64,000 nt of DNA from Candidatus Bathyarchaeia archaeon (GTDB taxonomy: Archaea > Thermoproteota > Bathyarchaeia > Bathyarchaeales > Bathyarchaeaceae). Location: contig DATETJ010000009.1 in assembly GCA_035283685.1 (NCBI GenBank), positions 396,925-460,924 on the forward strand, given 5' to 3'. This document shows positions 1 to 8,821 of the stretch, piece after piece (within the stretch, counting starts at the first letter, position 1; each line of letters begins with the position of its first letter). A program made the position numbers and the translations under genes. A model generated the notes under the pieces. It did not search any database and was not told the origin of the DNA. It was given only the letters and a program-made list of their open reading frames with translations.

Positions 1-592
1 GAAGCAGTTCACTTTTGTTCTCAAGTTTTGACCAGATCTCAATGGCTTTATCGCCGCAGTCGATTCCTTCTTGCACAATATTTTTCATTTCTCGCCAGTC
101 GGATGCAACATGTAAACTCTCAATCAGACATTGCAGAAGATCGTTACACATTTTTCCGTAGTTGAATTGGTCTCCAACTTTCTCGTATGCTTCTAAACTT
201 TTTCTTCCAAGCAAACAGCATTGGTGGTTGATTCTCTTTTTTTCTAAAGAGTCAGACGCCAGCCAAGAACTCGCGTATTCAGCGCTGGCGTAACACTGGG
301 CGCTTTTGCCTTGATTCTGTAAGTTGTCTTCTTTTTCGAAAAGTTTTGCAGCGTTTCTATAAGCCTCAACTGCTTGTTGCCTTATTTTCTTGAATTCCTC
401 TGTGTCTTCAGCCTGGGTGGAAGCACGAAGGTAACAGAAGCCTATGTTCTCCCATGTTTCCGCGGCAAACGATATGTCTTTCGATCTAGAAGCCAGTGCT
501 TGTTCATAGAATTTAGCTGCTTCAAGCCAATTGTTGCTTTTTTCTTTTTCTTTAGCTCTTGTTCCTGCAGCTTCAACAATGTCTGAAGACAT
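1..592 (-). CDS. TPR-like helical repeat protein, partial (C-terminus off the window)
   Basis: A reading frame open for 197 codons runs off the left edge; the ATG is at 592 and the N-terminus is complete. The protein begins MSSDIVEAAGTRAKEKEKS and is almost all alpha-helical, with Ala/Tyr/Leu-rich repeats (WLEAAKFYEQALAS, AVEAYRNAAKLFEK, GKSAQCYASAEYAS, GRKSLEAYEKVGDQ) that have the spacing and small/large alternation of tetratricopeptide repeats. There is no signal peptide or membrane segment, so it is probably a cytosolic scaffold. The partner is unknown because the C-terminus and downstream genes lie outside the window. The TPR-like fold is an inference from repeat pattern, not from a profile search. 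Confidence 0.8.
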   Translation of the reverse strand, partial: MSSDIVEAAGTRAKEKEKSNNWLEAAKFYEQALASRSKDISFAAETWENIGFCYLRASTQAEDTEEFKKIRQQAVEAYRNAAKLFEKEDNLQNQGKSAQCYASAEYASSWLASDSLEKKRINHQCCLLGRKSLEAYEKVGDQFNYGKMCNDLLQCLIESLHVASDWREMKNIVQEGIDCGDKAIEIWSKLENKSELL

Positions 593-741
593 CGTTTATC
601 CTTGTTGAATATGCTTTCACGTATGAAAAACTTTCGCACACCACTAGAGGGAGTTGCACATTACGCAATCAGTACATTGTTCTCCTGTTGCCGAGCACTG
701 ATGTAATCATCTTGAACGGTTCTGAGCAGGCATGTTGGTTT

Positions 742-1029
742 CTAGATAGCGATTAGCAAGGCCACAGTTGATATGACCAGAGAGAGAAGGCCCAATAGAA
801 AGGATATTGCGGTGCCTGTCCACAGTTTCCTCCATGTTGGATATAAGCTGTAGAAGAAAATGAAAAGCGCTGAAATGAGGAACATTATCGCGGCGAGTGT
901 AAGGCCAAGTTTAAGGGTTATAGTGTAGTCTATTCCAAGTCGCAGCGCTGCCAAGCTCAGAGCAGCCAATGTTCCAGGCGCTGATGCATTTCTGATTGGT
1001 CTAATGAACTTTTCTGATTCGTCACTCAT
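742..1029 (-). CDS. small membrane protein, three predicted helices
   Basis: A 95-residue protein starting MSDESEKFIRPIRNASAPG. The reading frame extends further upstream to 1110, but I chose the ATG at 1029 because an AGGTG ribosome-binding site sits about 8 nt before it and the upstream extension looks non-coding. Three hydrophobic stretches follow: around LAALSLAALRLG, LGLTLAAIMFLISALFIFFYS and the C-terminal FLLGLLSLVISTVALLIAI, separated by a short basic loop (PTWRKLW). The N-terminus is probably cytosolic. I do not recognise the family. A tRNA-like element lies about 119 nt upstream of its start. Confidence 0.65.
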   Translation of the reverse strand: MSDESEKFIRPIRNASAPGTLAALSLAALRLGIDYTITLKLGLTLAAIMFLISALFIFFYSLYPTWRKLWTGTAISFLLGLLSLVISTVALLIAI

Positions 1030-1140
1030 CCAAGAACACCTACTAAGATACACTCTTGTTACCGAGCTGAAGCTCAGCTTCTGTCTTAAACTTTGTCTTC
1101 TCATTTCCAAGCAATATTCCTAACGTATGCTGTTGGAGAT

Positions 1141-1177
1141 TCCATAGGTGTGCGGGTGAGTCGGACGTGAACCCGCA
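1141..1177 (-). repeat. tRNA-like element 1 (degenerate tRNA 3' end)
   Basis: Read on the minus strand this resembles a tRNA T-arm plus acceptor end: a GCGGG arm, TTCACGT in place of the usual TTCAAGT loop, then CACCCGCACACC and CCTATGGA. The right-hand CCTATGGA flank is shared with the elements at 4047 and 7559. It is the most decayed of four such elements in the first 8 kb and cannot form a full tRNA. The surrounding 1030-1357 interval otherwise holds only the small frame at 1214-1357. Confidence 0.45.
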
Positions 1178-1213
1178 AAAACTCTGTCATGGTTGGTTGA
1201 GCGATGGATGTTT

Positions 1214-1357
1214 TTATCCTTCAATGAAAGCGTCTGCAGCCTCGTAGTCTTCTCTTCGTTTTGCGATTTTATCGTAAGCTGAGCTGATGGTGTTTTCATC
1301 TTGGTCCGTTCCTAAGGGAAAGATAATCTTGAATTTCAATCTGGCAGAACGCCACAC
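1214..1357 (-). CDS. possible 47-residue protein, unknown
   Basis: A GTG at 1355-1357 follows the TAG stop of the methyltransferase gene directly, with no gap, and opens a 47-codon frame (MWRSARLKFKIIFPLGTDQ... ending EAADAFIEG). Composition is coding-like: charged C-terminal half with KIAKRREDYEAADAF. An internal TTG at 1339 is an alternative start. It may be a real translationally coupled small protein or a leftover C-terminus of a larger gene. No family is recognised. Confidence 0.3.
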   Translation of the reverse strand: MWRSARLKFKIIFPLGTDQDENTISSAYDKIAKRREDYEAADAFIEG

Positions 1358-1897
1358 CTAGAGCCACTGACGGACCTTTCTCTTGTACCGCAAGTATTCC
1401 TCACCAAACTTCCTCTCGAGGTATCGCTCCTCCCGAGCTATAACCCCGAACTGTAAACCCAGAAACGCCACAGGTAACAGCAGCATAGCCCAGAGCGCAT
1501 TGAAGAAAACAGCAATTCCCACATAAATTAATGCCCCTGATAGGTAAATTGGGTTCCGCGAGAATCGATATGGTCCTCCGTCTACGATTACCCGAGTGGG
1601 CTTAGAGACAGCCACAGTCGTGCCATTGAGTCGAAGCGTTCGACCAGCCCACATCATCAGAAGGATACCCAACACGATGATGGACAAGCTGAAAACCAGT
1701 TGCAATAACGAGACGGTTAGGATCCACGGACTTACACCTATAAAAATGACTGGCAAGCTGACACGTAGCTGCAACCCGTTAGGCGAGAAGCCTAAAGGAA
1801 AAGCCCAATTTAGAAGCAGCCCCACCACCAGAGGTCCAAAGCCGATTAATGGAGGAAACGCTATCACTCCAGCATTGTCTTCCGCGTCGTCTTTCAT
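1358..1897 (-). CDS. isoprenylcysteine carboxyl methyltransferase-like membrane protein
   Basis: A 179-residue integral membrane protein of the ICMT/PEMT-like methyltransferase family. The C-terminal half has the family hallmark: G-PYRFSRNPIYLSGALIY, then a hydrophobic hairpin and REERYLERKFGEEYLRYKRKV, the S-adenosylmethionine-binding RHPxY-like and E-E regions. Four to five membrane helices are visible. The ATG at 1897 was preferred over a GTG at 1909 because the GTG overlaps an AAGGAGG ribosome-binding site that is well placed for the ATG. Archaeal members usually lack a known substrate; a lipid or thiol methyl acceptor is possible. It is followed immediately by a 47-codon frame. Confidence 0.8.
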   Translation of the reverse strand: MKDDAEDNAGVIAFPPLIGFGPLVVGLLLNWAFPLGFSPNGLQLRVSLPVIFIGVSPWILTVSLLQLVFSLSIIVLGILLMMWAGRTLRLNGTTVAVSKPTRVIVDGGPYRFSRNPIYLSGALIYVGIAVFFNALWAMLLLPVAFLGLQFGVIAREERYLERKFGEEYLRYKRKVRQWL

Positions 1898-2502
1898 CTC
1901 AAGTTCCACCTCCTTCTCGTCCTAATCTATATTCTCGATCAACTGAAGACTCCCTTAAAGCCAGATTTTTATATTCTCGGGATTTTTATGATTTTTATAT
2001 ATTTAATTGCCCTGCTCGTGGCATAAAATACTTTATGCCCTGAAATTTAGATGAACAACTAACAGCAATCTTTTGATGTCAAAGTAGCAGGTTTGTTCAA
2101 AATTGTGTCGTAACTCCGATAATTCAAACAAGCATTGGAACTTATTCCGTTGACGGGTCAATGTCAATTTCTTGATACGTTGATCCAGTTGACCCTGTAA
2201 CGGTCAGCTAGTAGATGTTGATACTCTTTAGTGAAGAATTCTCGCACCTTGATTTTTCGTTCCTCTGAAAGGAAAGAAGAGTCGACACGGTTGAGGCTGA
2301 GTCAAAAAAGTTCTGGAATCGTGAAATCGAGCTTGACAACATTGAAAGTGGCTTTCACCAACATTGAAGCGCCCCAAACTCACGAAAACAGAGCCGGAAA
2401 CAACTGTCACAAACAAAACTGAACTCAAAACACAAACAGAACAGGCTCAGCCCAGCCTCAAGAAATTTTCACACACTCATACTAATAGGTAGAAACCTTC
2501 AA
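1898..2502. other. non-coding interval with a hairpin and gene debris
   Basis: No convincing gene is seen in about 600 nt. The right side of the methyltransferase promoter is A/T-rich (1965-2005). An imperfect inverted repeat has arms at 2147-2161 and 2189-2203 (12 of 15 positions pair). On the minus strand, around 2110-2225, a short frame interrupted by stops reads LTVTGSTGSTYQEIDIDPST, typical of extracellular archaeal proteins, so this is probably the remnant of a lost surface-protein gene. Confidence 0.4.
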
Positions 2503-2549
2503 TGGTGCCGGGGGGACTTGGACCACCGGGAGCTGGCGATGTCTCCCGC
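2503..2549 (-). repeat. tRNA-like element 3
   Basis: On the minus strand it runs from GCGGGAG through a short hairpin (ACATCGCCAGCTC), a TCCAAGT loop and CCCCCCGGCACCA. It sits about 40 nt beyond the stop codon of the NHL-repeat gene. A 33-nt block (forward 2531-2563) is identical to the corresponding block of the element at 7559, and includes the internal hairpin and a pyrimidine-rich flank. The acceptor-like stem is poorer than in the copies at 4047 and 7559. Confidence 0.5.
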
Positions 2550-2588
2550 AACACCCCTTCTTTTCTTGCTTTTGATGTGTAGAGCATG

Positions 2589-3920
2589 TTACAATTGCTT
2601 TGAGTGTATTTTCTTTTTCTTCTTGAGTGTGAAATAGAAGACGACCATGAAGGCGAGTGTGGAAGCAAATAGGGAGAGGTTGGCGCTTGGAAACTCCGGT
2701 ACACTTGGAGGTGCAGAAGCGAACACTGCGTGCAGACTGTAGTCCTTGGTCATTGTGAGGCTGATGGGATTGAACGACCCAATATTGGCGCCTGGAGGCA
2801 GTTCCCAGTGATCAAAGTAGTAGCCAACGTTTGGCGTAGCTGTCACACTTACCGTGGCTCCAACAATATACGTGTGACTTCCCGGCGACGGGTTGGTGGT
2901 TCCACCTGTAGTCGTGGTAATAGTCAAGGTGTATCCTTGTCCAAATTTCTGAACACGATGGTTGGAAGTGTCTGCCACGTACACGTTTCCTGAACCATCA
3001 ACTGCAACACCTGCAGGGTACCTGAATTGGCCGTCGCCAGAGCCCAAACCACCCCACTTGGTTATGAAAGAGCCAGAACCAGTGAACTTCTGGACACGGT
3101 GATTGAAATAATCTGCCACGTACACATCTCCTGAACCATCAACAGCGATGCCGCGAGGCGCTGAGAAAAAGCCGTCGCCAGAACCATAACTGCCCCACTT
3201 GGTTAGAAAGGTTACAAGGGAGCCTGAGACAGCAAACTTTTGAACACGATTATTGCTATTGTCTACCACGTACACGTTTCCCGAGCTGTCAACTGCAACG
3301 CCAGCTGGAAAGCTGAACTGCCCGTCGCCTGTGCCACTGCTGCCCCATTTCGTTACGAAGCCGCCAGAACTATTGAACTTCTGAATACGATTATTGCTTG
3401 TGTCAGAAACGTAGACGTTTCCTGAACCATCAACAGCAACATTCGAAGGACCATAAAATTGACCATCCCCAGAGCCAAAGCTTCCCCATTTTAGCATGAA
3501 ACTGCCAGAGCTATCAAACTTCTGAACTCGATGGTTGTTGTCATCGGCTACGTACACATTTCCCGAGCCGTCGATGGCGACGCCCAGAGAACGGTCGAAC
3601 TGTCCATCGCCGGAACCTTGAGTGCCCCATTTCAGGATGAAGCTTCCAGAAGTGGTAAACTTTTGAACGCGGTAACCGTACAGTTCGCTTATGTACACGT
3701 TTCCTGAGCCATCGGCAGCAATACCGTAAGAATAGTTGAATTGTCCGTCTCCGGAGCCATTACTTCCCCATTTCAGGATGAATAGGTATGATTGAGCGGA
3801 GACTGGATTGATCACACCCAAGAAAAGAACGGTGAACAGAAAAGCGGCACCTGAAAATCTGATCCTACGAGAATAACAACCAATCATACTCTCTCTGCCC
3901 ACTTTGTGTTGTGGCATCAT
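2589..3920 (-). CDS. secreted NHL-repeat beta-propeller protein with C-terminal anchor
   Basis: A 443-residue protein with a signal peptide (hydrophobic FSGAAFLFTVLFLGVI, cleavage near VSA-QS), then seven tandem NHL units of about 47 residues each, with the repeated pattern KWGSxGSGDGQF...GVAVDGSGNVYVAD..NHRVQKF: a six- or seven-bladed propeller. A Thr/Pro-rich module follows with the pattern TTTGGTTNPSPGSHTY. The C-terminus is PEFPS, a hydrophobic helix and KKKKK, like archaeal PEF-CTERM sorting tails recognised by archaeosortases. ATGs at 3920, 3917 and 3887 are possible; the one at 3887 gives the most typical signal peptide. The protein probably sits on the cell surface and binds protein or glycan. 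A tRNA-like element lies 127 nt upstream. Confidence 0.9.
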   Translation of the reverse strand: MMPQHKVGRESMIGCYSRRIRFSGAAFLFTVLFLGVINPVSAQSYLFILKWGSNGSGDGQFNYSYGIAADGSGNVYISELYGYRVQKFTTSGSFILKWGTQGSGDGQFDRSLGVAIDGSGNVYVADDNNHRVQKFDSSGSFMLKWGSFGSGDGQFYGPSNVAVDGSGNVYVSDTSNNRIQKFNSSGGFVTKWGSSGTGDGQFSFPAGVAVDSSGNVYVVDNSNNRVQKFAVSGSLVTFLTKWGSYGSGDGFFSAPRGIAVDGSGDVYVADYFNHRVQKFTGSGSFITKWGGLGSGDGQFRYPAGVAVDGSGNVYVADTSNHRVQKFGQGYTLTITTTTGGTTNPSPGSHTYIVGATVSVTATPNVGYYFDHWELPPGANIGSFNPISLTMTKDYSLHAVFASAPPSVPEFPSANLSLFASTLAFMVVFYFTLKKKKKIHSKQL

Positions 3921-4046
3921 TCTTATTAGATTTGCAGTGTCTGTATTCTATACAATGAATCCAGAAAACAATAACGCTCTTAGCAATAACACCCAAAATC
4001 CCTCAACGTCGCCAAGACAAAACCCCGAGGGTGGTTTTTCCATAGG

Positions 4047-4106
4047 TGGTGCGGGGGGTGGGACTTGAACTCACCGAGGAGTGGCGATGTCTCCACTGTC
4101 TCCCGC
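4047..4106 (-). repeat. tRNA-like element 2 (60-nt minihelix)
   Basis: Minus-strand reading: GCGGGAG, a perfect hairpin AGTGG/CCACT, a linker, then GTGAG-TTCAAGT-CCCAC as a near-perfect T-arm, then CCCCCGC-A-CCA. The acceptor-like ends GCGGG and CCCGC pair. The T-arm, acceptor strand and CCA match the true tRNA-Leu at 8615-8702 closely. There is no D-arm or anticodon arm, so it is not a functional tRNA. A T-rich tract (forward 4115-4120) lies on its 5' side. The rest of 3921-4280 holds no gene. Confidence 0.6.
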
Positions 4107-4280
4107 ACTTTCCCTTTTTTCTGTCTTAAGGTTTTGAGTTGATGATGGACGCGGAAAATTTCTCTGTCATGATTGCTTGTTTGACGGGTCGTTCTATCTA
4201 ACCATAATATTTGTTGTTCCACCAAAAAGATTCTAGTTGAGGAGCGACGTTAGAAAAAGGGTGGGGTGATTTGTGGTAAA

Positions 4281-7200
4281 CTACCAGTTTTTGGTTTTGT
4301 ATCTGTTTTCTTCCCAGATGTTGCCTGTGCCTGTCATGTCCCAGTATAGGTCAAACTCTTCGTTGGTTAGAGCCTTGTTTTGCTCAATTTTGTTGTAATT
4401 AGAGTTTATTCCTTCGTCTTGGGCAACTGCTATGCCACACATCCGGTTTTTGGCAGCTACGTTTTTTTCGATGATGTTGCTGGAGGAAGCGAAAAGGTAT
4501 ATCCCATGGTTGTTTTCCTTAGCTTGGTTTTCCTCGATTTTGTTATTGTCTGACCCATAGAGAATGATGCCGTACACGCCGTTGTTTGTTGCTTCATTAT
4601 GTTCGACCTTGTTGTAATTTGAATTGTAGAGGATGATGCCGCCGCGTTGGTTGCGCGTGGCTATATTTTCTTCGAGAGCATTATGCTCCGACCCATCAAC
4701 TACGATGCCCCAGCGGATATTGCCAACCAACGTGTTTGCTTCCACCACATTGTAATCAGATTCCACAAGGGTTATTCCACGATAGTTGCCTTCAACCATG
4801 TTCTCTGTGATCTTGTTATTGAAAGAGTTGTGTAAGACTATGCCGTCTTCGACGTTGAAAGATGCAGTGTTCATTTGCACAATGGTGTCATATGATTCTA
4901 CCAGATGAATGCCACAATAAGAGTTGGAAATTGCCAAGTTGTCTTCTAACTTGTTGTCATAAGAAAACCATATGGAGATTCCTTCAAAATTGTCACTTGC
5001 AATGTTGTCCAGAAATTTATTGTAGTCAGAGTCTGAAACCATGATCCCTACAGTGTTGCTGGTTGCATTGTTAGAGGAAATTTCGTTATTTTCTGAAAAG
5101 TTGCGGATGTCTAAGCCATAACTGTTGTACATCACTCTATTTCCTTTAACTTTGCTGAAACTTGATTCGTCGAGCACTATTCCATTAAAATTGCTTACCG
5201 CTATGTTGCCCTCAATCGTGTTGTGATTTGAGTGGACAACGAGGACGCCGTCCCAAGTATGGCTGTGGGCGATATTCCCAGAGACAGTGTTGTAGTCGGA
5301 ATACCATAAGGAGATGCCACGCTCACCATTTGAAATCAGTTGGTTATCTTGTACGATGTTGTGGTTCGAGGAGTCATGGAGCCTAATACCCTCCCAATTG
5401 TTAAAGAACACAATGTTTCCTCGCAGATGATTTTCAGTTGAGTTGAAAAGCGAGATGCCGTTGTTATTGCTGCTTACTACGTTGTTTGACACCAAGTTGT
5501 GGTCATTGTCTTTCCACAAGACGATGCCCTCCTCTCCATTTCCAATCACCACATTATGTGATACTTCGTTATTATCGCTCGACTCTACCAGTGCGATGCC
5601 CTGCGCATTGTTGCTTGCAGTATTACCAGAGATAATGTTGTATGAAGACTGGGAGAGGACTATACCGACAGCTTCATTGTCGCTTGCCACGTTGTCCAAC
5701 ACTTTATTGTAATTTGATGAAGCAAAGAAGTTTATGCCGGCGAAGTTTGAAGCTGCTATGTTTTGGCTAACTAAATTGTGGTGAGATTCTCCTAACCAGA
5801 TGCCAGCCCAATTATTCGTTACTGTGTTATTTCCTATCTTAGAGTTTTTGGAACGATGGAGGTGTATACCAGCGTAGGCATTTGAGGTTATTATGTTTCC
5901 TTCCACACAATTGTTATCAGATTCCCATAGTGCGATGCCAATATCACCATTTGAAGTTACTATGTTTTCTTGTATTATGTTGTCATTCGAGGAGTCATGG
6001 AGACTAATACCCCACCAACTGTTAAAGGATGCATTGTTTCCCTGGAGATAATTTTCCGATGAGTTGAAAAGCATGATCCCGAAGTTATTGTGGCTCGCTA
6101 CGTTGTCTGACACCATGTTGTACTTGGGAGAAACTACGTTTTTCCACAAGGCGATACCCTCCGCTCCATTTTCAGTTGCCACGTTATTTGACACAATGTT
6201 GTGGTTGCTTGCGTCTCCCAGAGCAATGCCTTGCCAACTGTTGCCAGAAACATTGTTATATGTTATGGCGTTGTTGCTTGAATTTATTAACCATATACCT
6301 GCGTGACTGTTCAACGTTACATTATTGTCGCGGATGATGTTGTTGTTTGAGTGGTAGTGTTCGATGCCGGCCCATTCGTTTAGAGTTAGTATGTTGCCTT
6401 CAATAATATCCCCATTAGAGTAGTAAAGAGACAGACCACCCAACCCGTTTTGAATCGTAAACCTGTTGATCCTCACGTTGTCAGCAGTTATATGAATTAC
6501 GTGATCAGTTGCCCCACCGTCAACAATCGTGGTTTCAGAATCTTCACCCACAAGGGTTAAAGATTTGTACAGAAAGACGTTTTCGTAATATATTCCAGCA
6601 TCAACTTGGATTGTGTGTCCGTCCAAAGTTTCAGGAGCATCTATTGCTTCCTGAATCCATGCATAGTCCAAACCCGTGTCAACATTATGGACCACATGTG
6701 GAGTTGACGTGGAAATGTACAACGAGACATAAGTCTCATAGGGTGTTCTTGTACTGTCGTCCCATACGCCCACAAGTAGGTTTGTCCTTATGACTTGGCC
6801 TGGGGTGAAGGCCCAGTCATAGCCATCGTCTGAGTTAAGTTCTTTCCTAAATTCATACCAGTAGTAGGTTCCATCGTGAGTTGCTGCACCTTCAACGTTG
6901 TTCTCTCCAAGTGGTGACGCACTAACGTCATTGTACCATCTGGTTTCGTCCCAACCGTACAAGTCGAATGTTGCGTTGTCGAATTCGACGAAGCTAAAGT
7001 CACTGTGAGCCCAGAGTAGAGGGGGTTCCCCGATCCAATCCCAGAAATAGTCGATATATCCTCCGTCAAATGGATCGATATCCCCAGCAGGCCATTCCAC
7101 TCTATACAGGATGTAAAGCCATGTGTTGTCATTCTTTATCCAAACCCTGGCTGAAACTGTTCCAGGACCTACGTGCCACTCCAATAAGGTTAGGTCAACG

Positions 7201-7388
7201 GGAATCGTATCCGACCACTCTTCAGCTGTCGTCATTTTGCCATCAAAGGTAACGGCGATACTTAACCAGCCACTTGTAACGTTTACATTTGCTTGGGCTA
7301 ATTGAATGTTAAATGCTAATGTCAACATGCCAACAATGAGCAGTGTCAGCATTGTTCCAGAAACTGCTTTCTTTTCCAGTTTTCTCAC
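4281..7388 (-). CDS. large secreted parallel beta-helix (NosD-like) surface protein
   Basis: A 1035-residue protein. Residues 10-33 form a signal peptide (MLTLLIVGMLTLAFNIQLAQA). Residues 36-235 resemble a CBM9/DOMON-like beta-sandwich (SIAVTFDGKMTTAEEWSD, Trp/Asp-rich strands). From about residue 245 to the end there are some thirty right-handed beta-helix coils of 22-24 residues with the pattern NxxxxNxxxxxxGIxLxxSxxNxIxxN, as in NosD/pectate-lyase-like repeats. There is no C-terminal anchor; it ends ENRYKTKNW. It is probably exported and attached non-covalently, with a glycan- or surface-binding role. A second tRNA-like element lies 171 nt upstream. Protein-level relatedness to the surface protein at 55-58 kb is clear in the helix part. 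Confidence 0.9.
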   Translation of the reverse strand: MRKLEKKAVSGTMLTLLIVGMLTLAFNIQLAQANVNVTSGWLSIAVTFDGKMTTAEEWSDTIPVDLTLLEWHVGPGTVSARVWIKNDNTWLYILYRVEWPAGDIDPFDGGYIDYFWDWIGEPPLLWAHSDFSFVEFDNATFDLYGWDETRWYNDVSASPLGENNVEGAATHDGTYYWYEFRKELNSDDGYDWAFTPGQVIRTNLLVGVWDDSTRTPYETYVSLYISTSTPHVVHNVDTGLDYAWIQEAIDAPETLDGHTIQVDAGIYYENVFLYKSLTLVGEDSETTIVDGGATDHVIHITADNVRINRFTIQNGLGGLSLYYSNGDIIEGNILTLNEWAGIEHYHSNNNIIRDNNVTLNSHAGIWLINSSNNAITYNNVSGNSWQGIALGDASNHNIVSNNVATENGAEGIALWKNVVSPKYNMVSDNVASHNNFGIMLFNSSENYLQGNNASFNSWWGISLHDSSNDNIIQENIVTSNGDIGIALWESDNNCVEGNIITSNAYAGIHLHRSKNSKIGNNTVTNNWAGIWLGESHHNLVSQNIAASNFAGINFFASSNYNKVLDNVASDNEAVGIVLSQSSYNIISGNTASNNAQGIALVESSDNNEVSHNVVIGNGEEGIVLWKDNDHNLVSNNVVSSNNNGISLFNSTENHLRGNIVFFNNWEGIRLHDSSNHNIVQDNQLISNGERGISLWYSDYNTVSGNIAHSHTWDGVLVVHSNHNTIEGNIAVSNFNGIVLDESSFSKVKGNRVMYNSYGLDIRNFSENNEISSNNATSNTVGIMVSDSDYNKFLDNIASDNFEGISIWFSYDNKLEDNLAISNSYCGIHLVESYDTIVQMNTASFNVEDGIVLHNSFNNKITENMVEGNYRGITLVESDYNVVEANTLVGNIRWGIVVDGSEHNALEENIATRNQRGGIILYNSNYNKVEHNEATNNGVYGIILYGSDNNKIEENQAKENNHGIYLFASSSNIIEKNVAAKNRMCGIAVAQDEGINSNYNKIEQNKALTNEEFDLYWDMTGTGNIWEENRYKTKNW

Positions 7389-7558
7389 TTCTCCTTCCGA
7401 CTGTAGGATGCTTCATCGCCCAAGAAACAAGAGACTTGGCAGTTAAACACATGGCTGCAATCCGATTTATGCCTTGTGAAACAATATTCGATAGAGAACA
7501 TCTAGGCGGCATGGTCAACATTACCCGGGTCCGAACTCCCCGAGGGTTTTTCCATAGG

Positions 7559-7609
7559 TGGTGCGGGGGATAGGACTTGAACCCTCAGAGAGCTGGCGAT
7601 GTCTCCCGC
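7559..7609 (-). repeat. tRNA-like element 4 (51 nt)
   Basis: Minus strand: GCGGGAG, hairpin ACATCGCCAGCTC, then GAGGG-TTCAAGT-CCTAT as a weakened T-arm, then CCCCCGC-A-CCA. The ends pair as GCGGG/CCCGC. The 3' flank CCTATGGAAAAAC is shared with element 2 and, with one change, with the real tRNA-Leu flank. The 5' side shares a 33-nt identical block with element 3. It sits in the 350-nt gap before the beta-helix gene, which otherwise holds only an A/T-rich promoter-like zone. Confidence 0.6.
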
Positions 7610-7737
7610 AACACCCCTTCTTTTTTTGTCTGCTTAAACACGCTTGCAACGCATGCATAAAGATTAAAACAACAAGGGTTGAATATTAAGAGGACTGGCA
7701 TTGCCTGATTCTCGAATGTCACGCAGGGTTCTCTGCC

Positions 7738-8403
7738 GTGGAAGACCTCGAAGAATATCTTAGCGTTACTAAGCTTATCGATTCAAATCACCAGCTGGTC
7801 AGGACAGCAGCTTTGAGGATCGCAGGAGAAGCGGGGACGCCGAAAGATGCTGCGGTTAAGCTATTCAGTTTCGTTAGGGACAAAATACCTCTAGCTATCG
7901 TTAATCCGTGGAAGACTGCGTCGGAGACTTTGAGAATGCGTAAGGGCAGTTGCCTCACTAAGGCTACTCTTCAGGTTGCATTGTTGAGGTCGGTGGGAAT
8001 TCCAGCTAGGTTCAGAGTTGTGGAGTTCAAGGGCAATGATCCCGCGGAGTGGCGAGGCATAGTGCCTTCATTCAGTGTTTCCAGATTACCTGAACGGTGG
8101 TCGCACATCTTTGTAGAAGTTTACATAGAGGGCAGATGGATAATGGCTGACGCCACATTTGACAAAGCTCTGGTTCCTGATACAGACGATTGGGATGGTG
8201 AAAAAGATGTTTGCTGTATTGAGCCCCAAGCTGTTCTTGCCGACTTGGGAGCTTTTGTGTCTATTGAAGAAGAAGCGAGAAAGCTTGATAAAGCTTACAA
8301 GGCTCCAGTTTTCTGGATTATCGATGGCTACAAGACGTTTTGGCTTTTGAATCTCTATCAGAGAATACAGCGTCTTAAGAACAGGCTGAAACACCTTCTT
8401 TAA
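7738..8403 (+). CDS. transglutaminase-like (cysteine protease fold) protein
   Basis: A 221-residue cytosolic protein with the transglutaminase-like catalytic triad in order: Cys in RKGSCLTKATLQVALLRSVG (about residue 67), His in RWSHIFVEV (about residue 123) and Asp in MADATFDKA (about residue 137). The Cys sits at the start of a helix as in the superfamily. The start is a GTG at 7738; no better in-frame start is seen. Archaeal members of this family are often peptidases or amidases with unknown substrates. The C-terminal 60 residues are helical and basic (QRIQRLKNRLKHLL). It is a single gene between tRNA-like element 4 and tRNA-Leu. Confidence 0.8.
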   Translation: MEDLEEYLSVTKLIDSNHQLVRTAALRIAGEAGTPKDAAVKLFSFVRDKIPLAIVNPWKTASETLRMRKGSCLTKATLQVALLRSVGIPARFRVVEFKGNDPAEWRGIVPSFSVSRLPERWSHIFVEVYIEGRWIMADATFDKALVPDTDDWDGEKDVCCIEPQAVLADLGAFVSIEEEARKLDKAYKAPVFWIIDGYKTFWLLNLYQRIQRLKNRLKHLL

Positions 8404-8614
8404 CCGTTAACGCTTGCAAAGCGTTGCGAGAATAGTCTGAGAATCAAGTGTGAAGTATTCAAATGCGTATGTAATGTAGAGAAAAAAGGGAAGAAGATTT
8501 TGGTTTCTAGTTGCTTATTGCAGCTAGGATGTCTAGCAACGTTTGAGAACGTGCATCAACATCACCAGACAGCCCAACATCACCCTCACGGACCCTCGCA
8601 TATTTTTCCGTAGG

Positions 8615-8702
8615 TGGTGCGGGGGGTGGGACTTGAACCCACGAAGGCCTTCGCCAGAGGATCTTAAGTCCTCCCCCTTAGACCTGGCTCGGGTACCCCC
8701 GC
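8615..8702 (-). tRNA. tRNA-Leu(UAA) with encoded CCA
   Basis: Complete class II tRNA, 88 nt including the genomically encoded CCA. Acceptor GCGGGGG pairs with CCCCCGC; D-arm ACCCGAGCCAGGTC; anticodon stem GAGGA/TCCTC with loop CTTAAGA (anticodon TAA); long variable arm TGGCGAAGGCCTTC; T-arm GTGGG-TTCAAGT-CCCAC; discriminator A. No intron. Its T-arm and acceptor strand are the parent-like sequence for the tRNA-like elements at 1141, 2503, 4047 and 7559. Confidence 0.97.
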
Positions 8703-8821
8703 CGCTTTTATTAATGCCTTCAATATTGACTGCTCAACTTAAGCCTTGCTTGAAACCTAACGCTTCCTTGCGAACACAGTCCAGAGCAGCCCAGCCCATA
8801 CAAAAAGCCCTGTCACACTGC

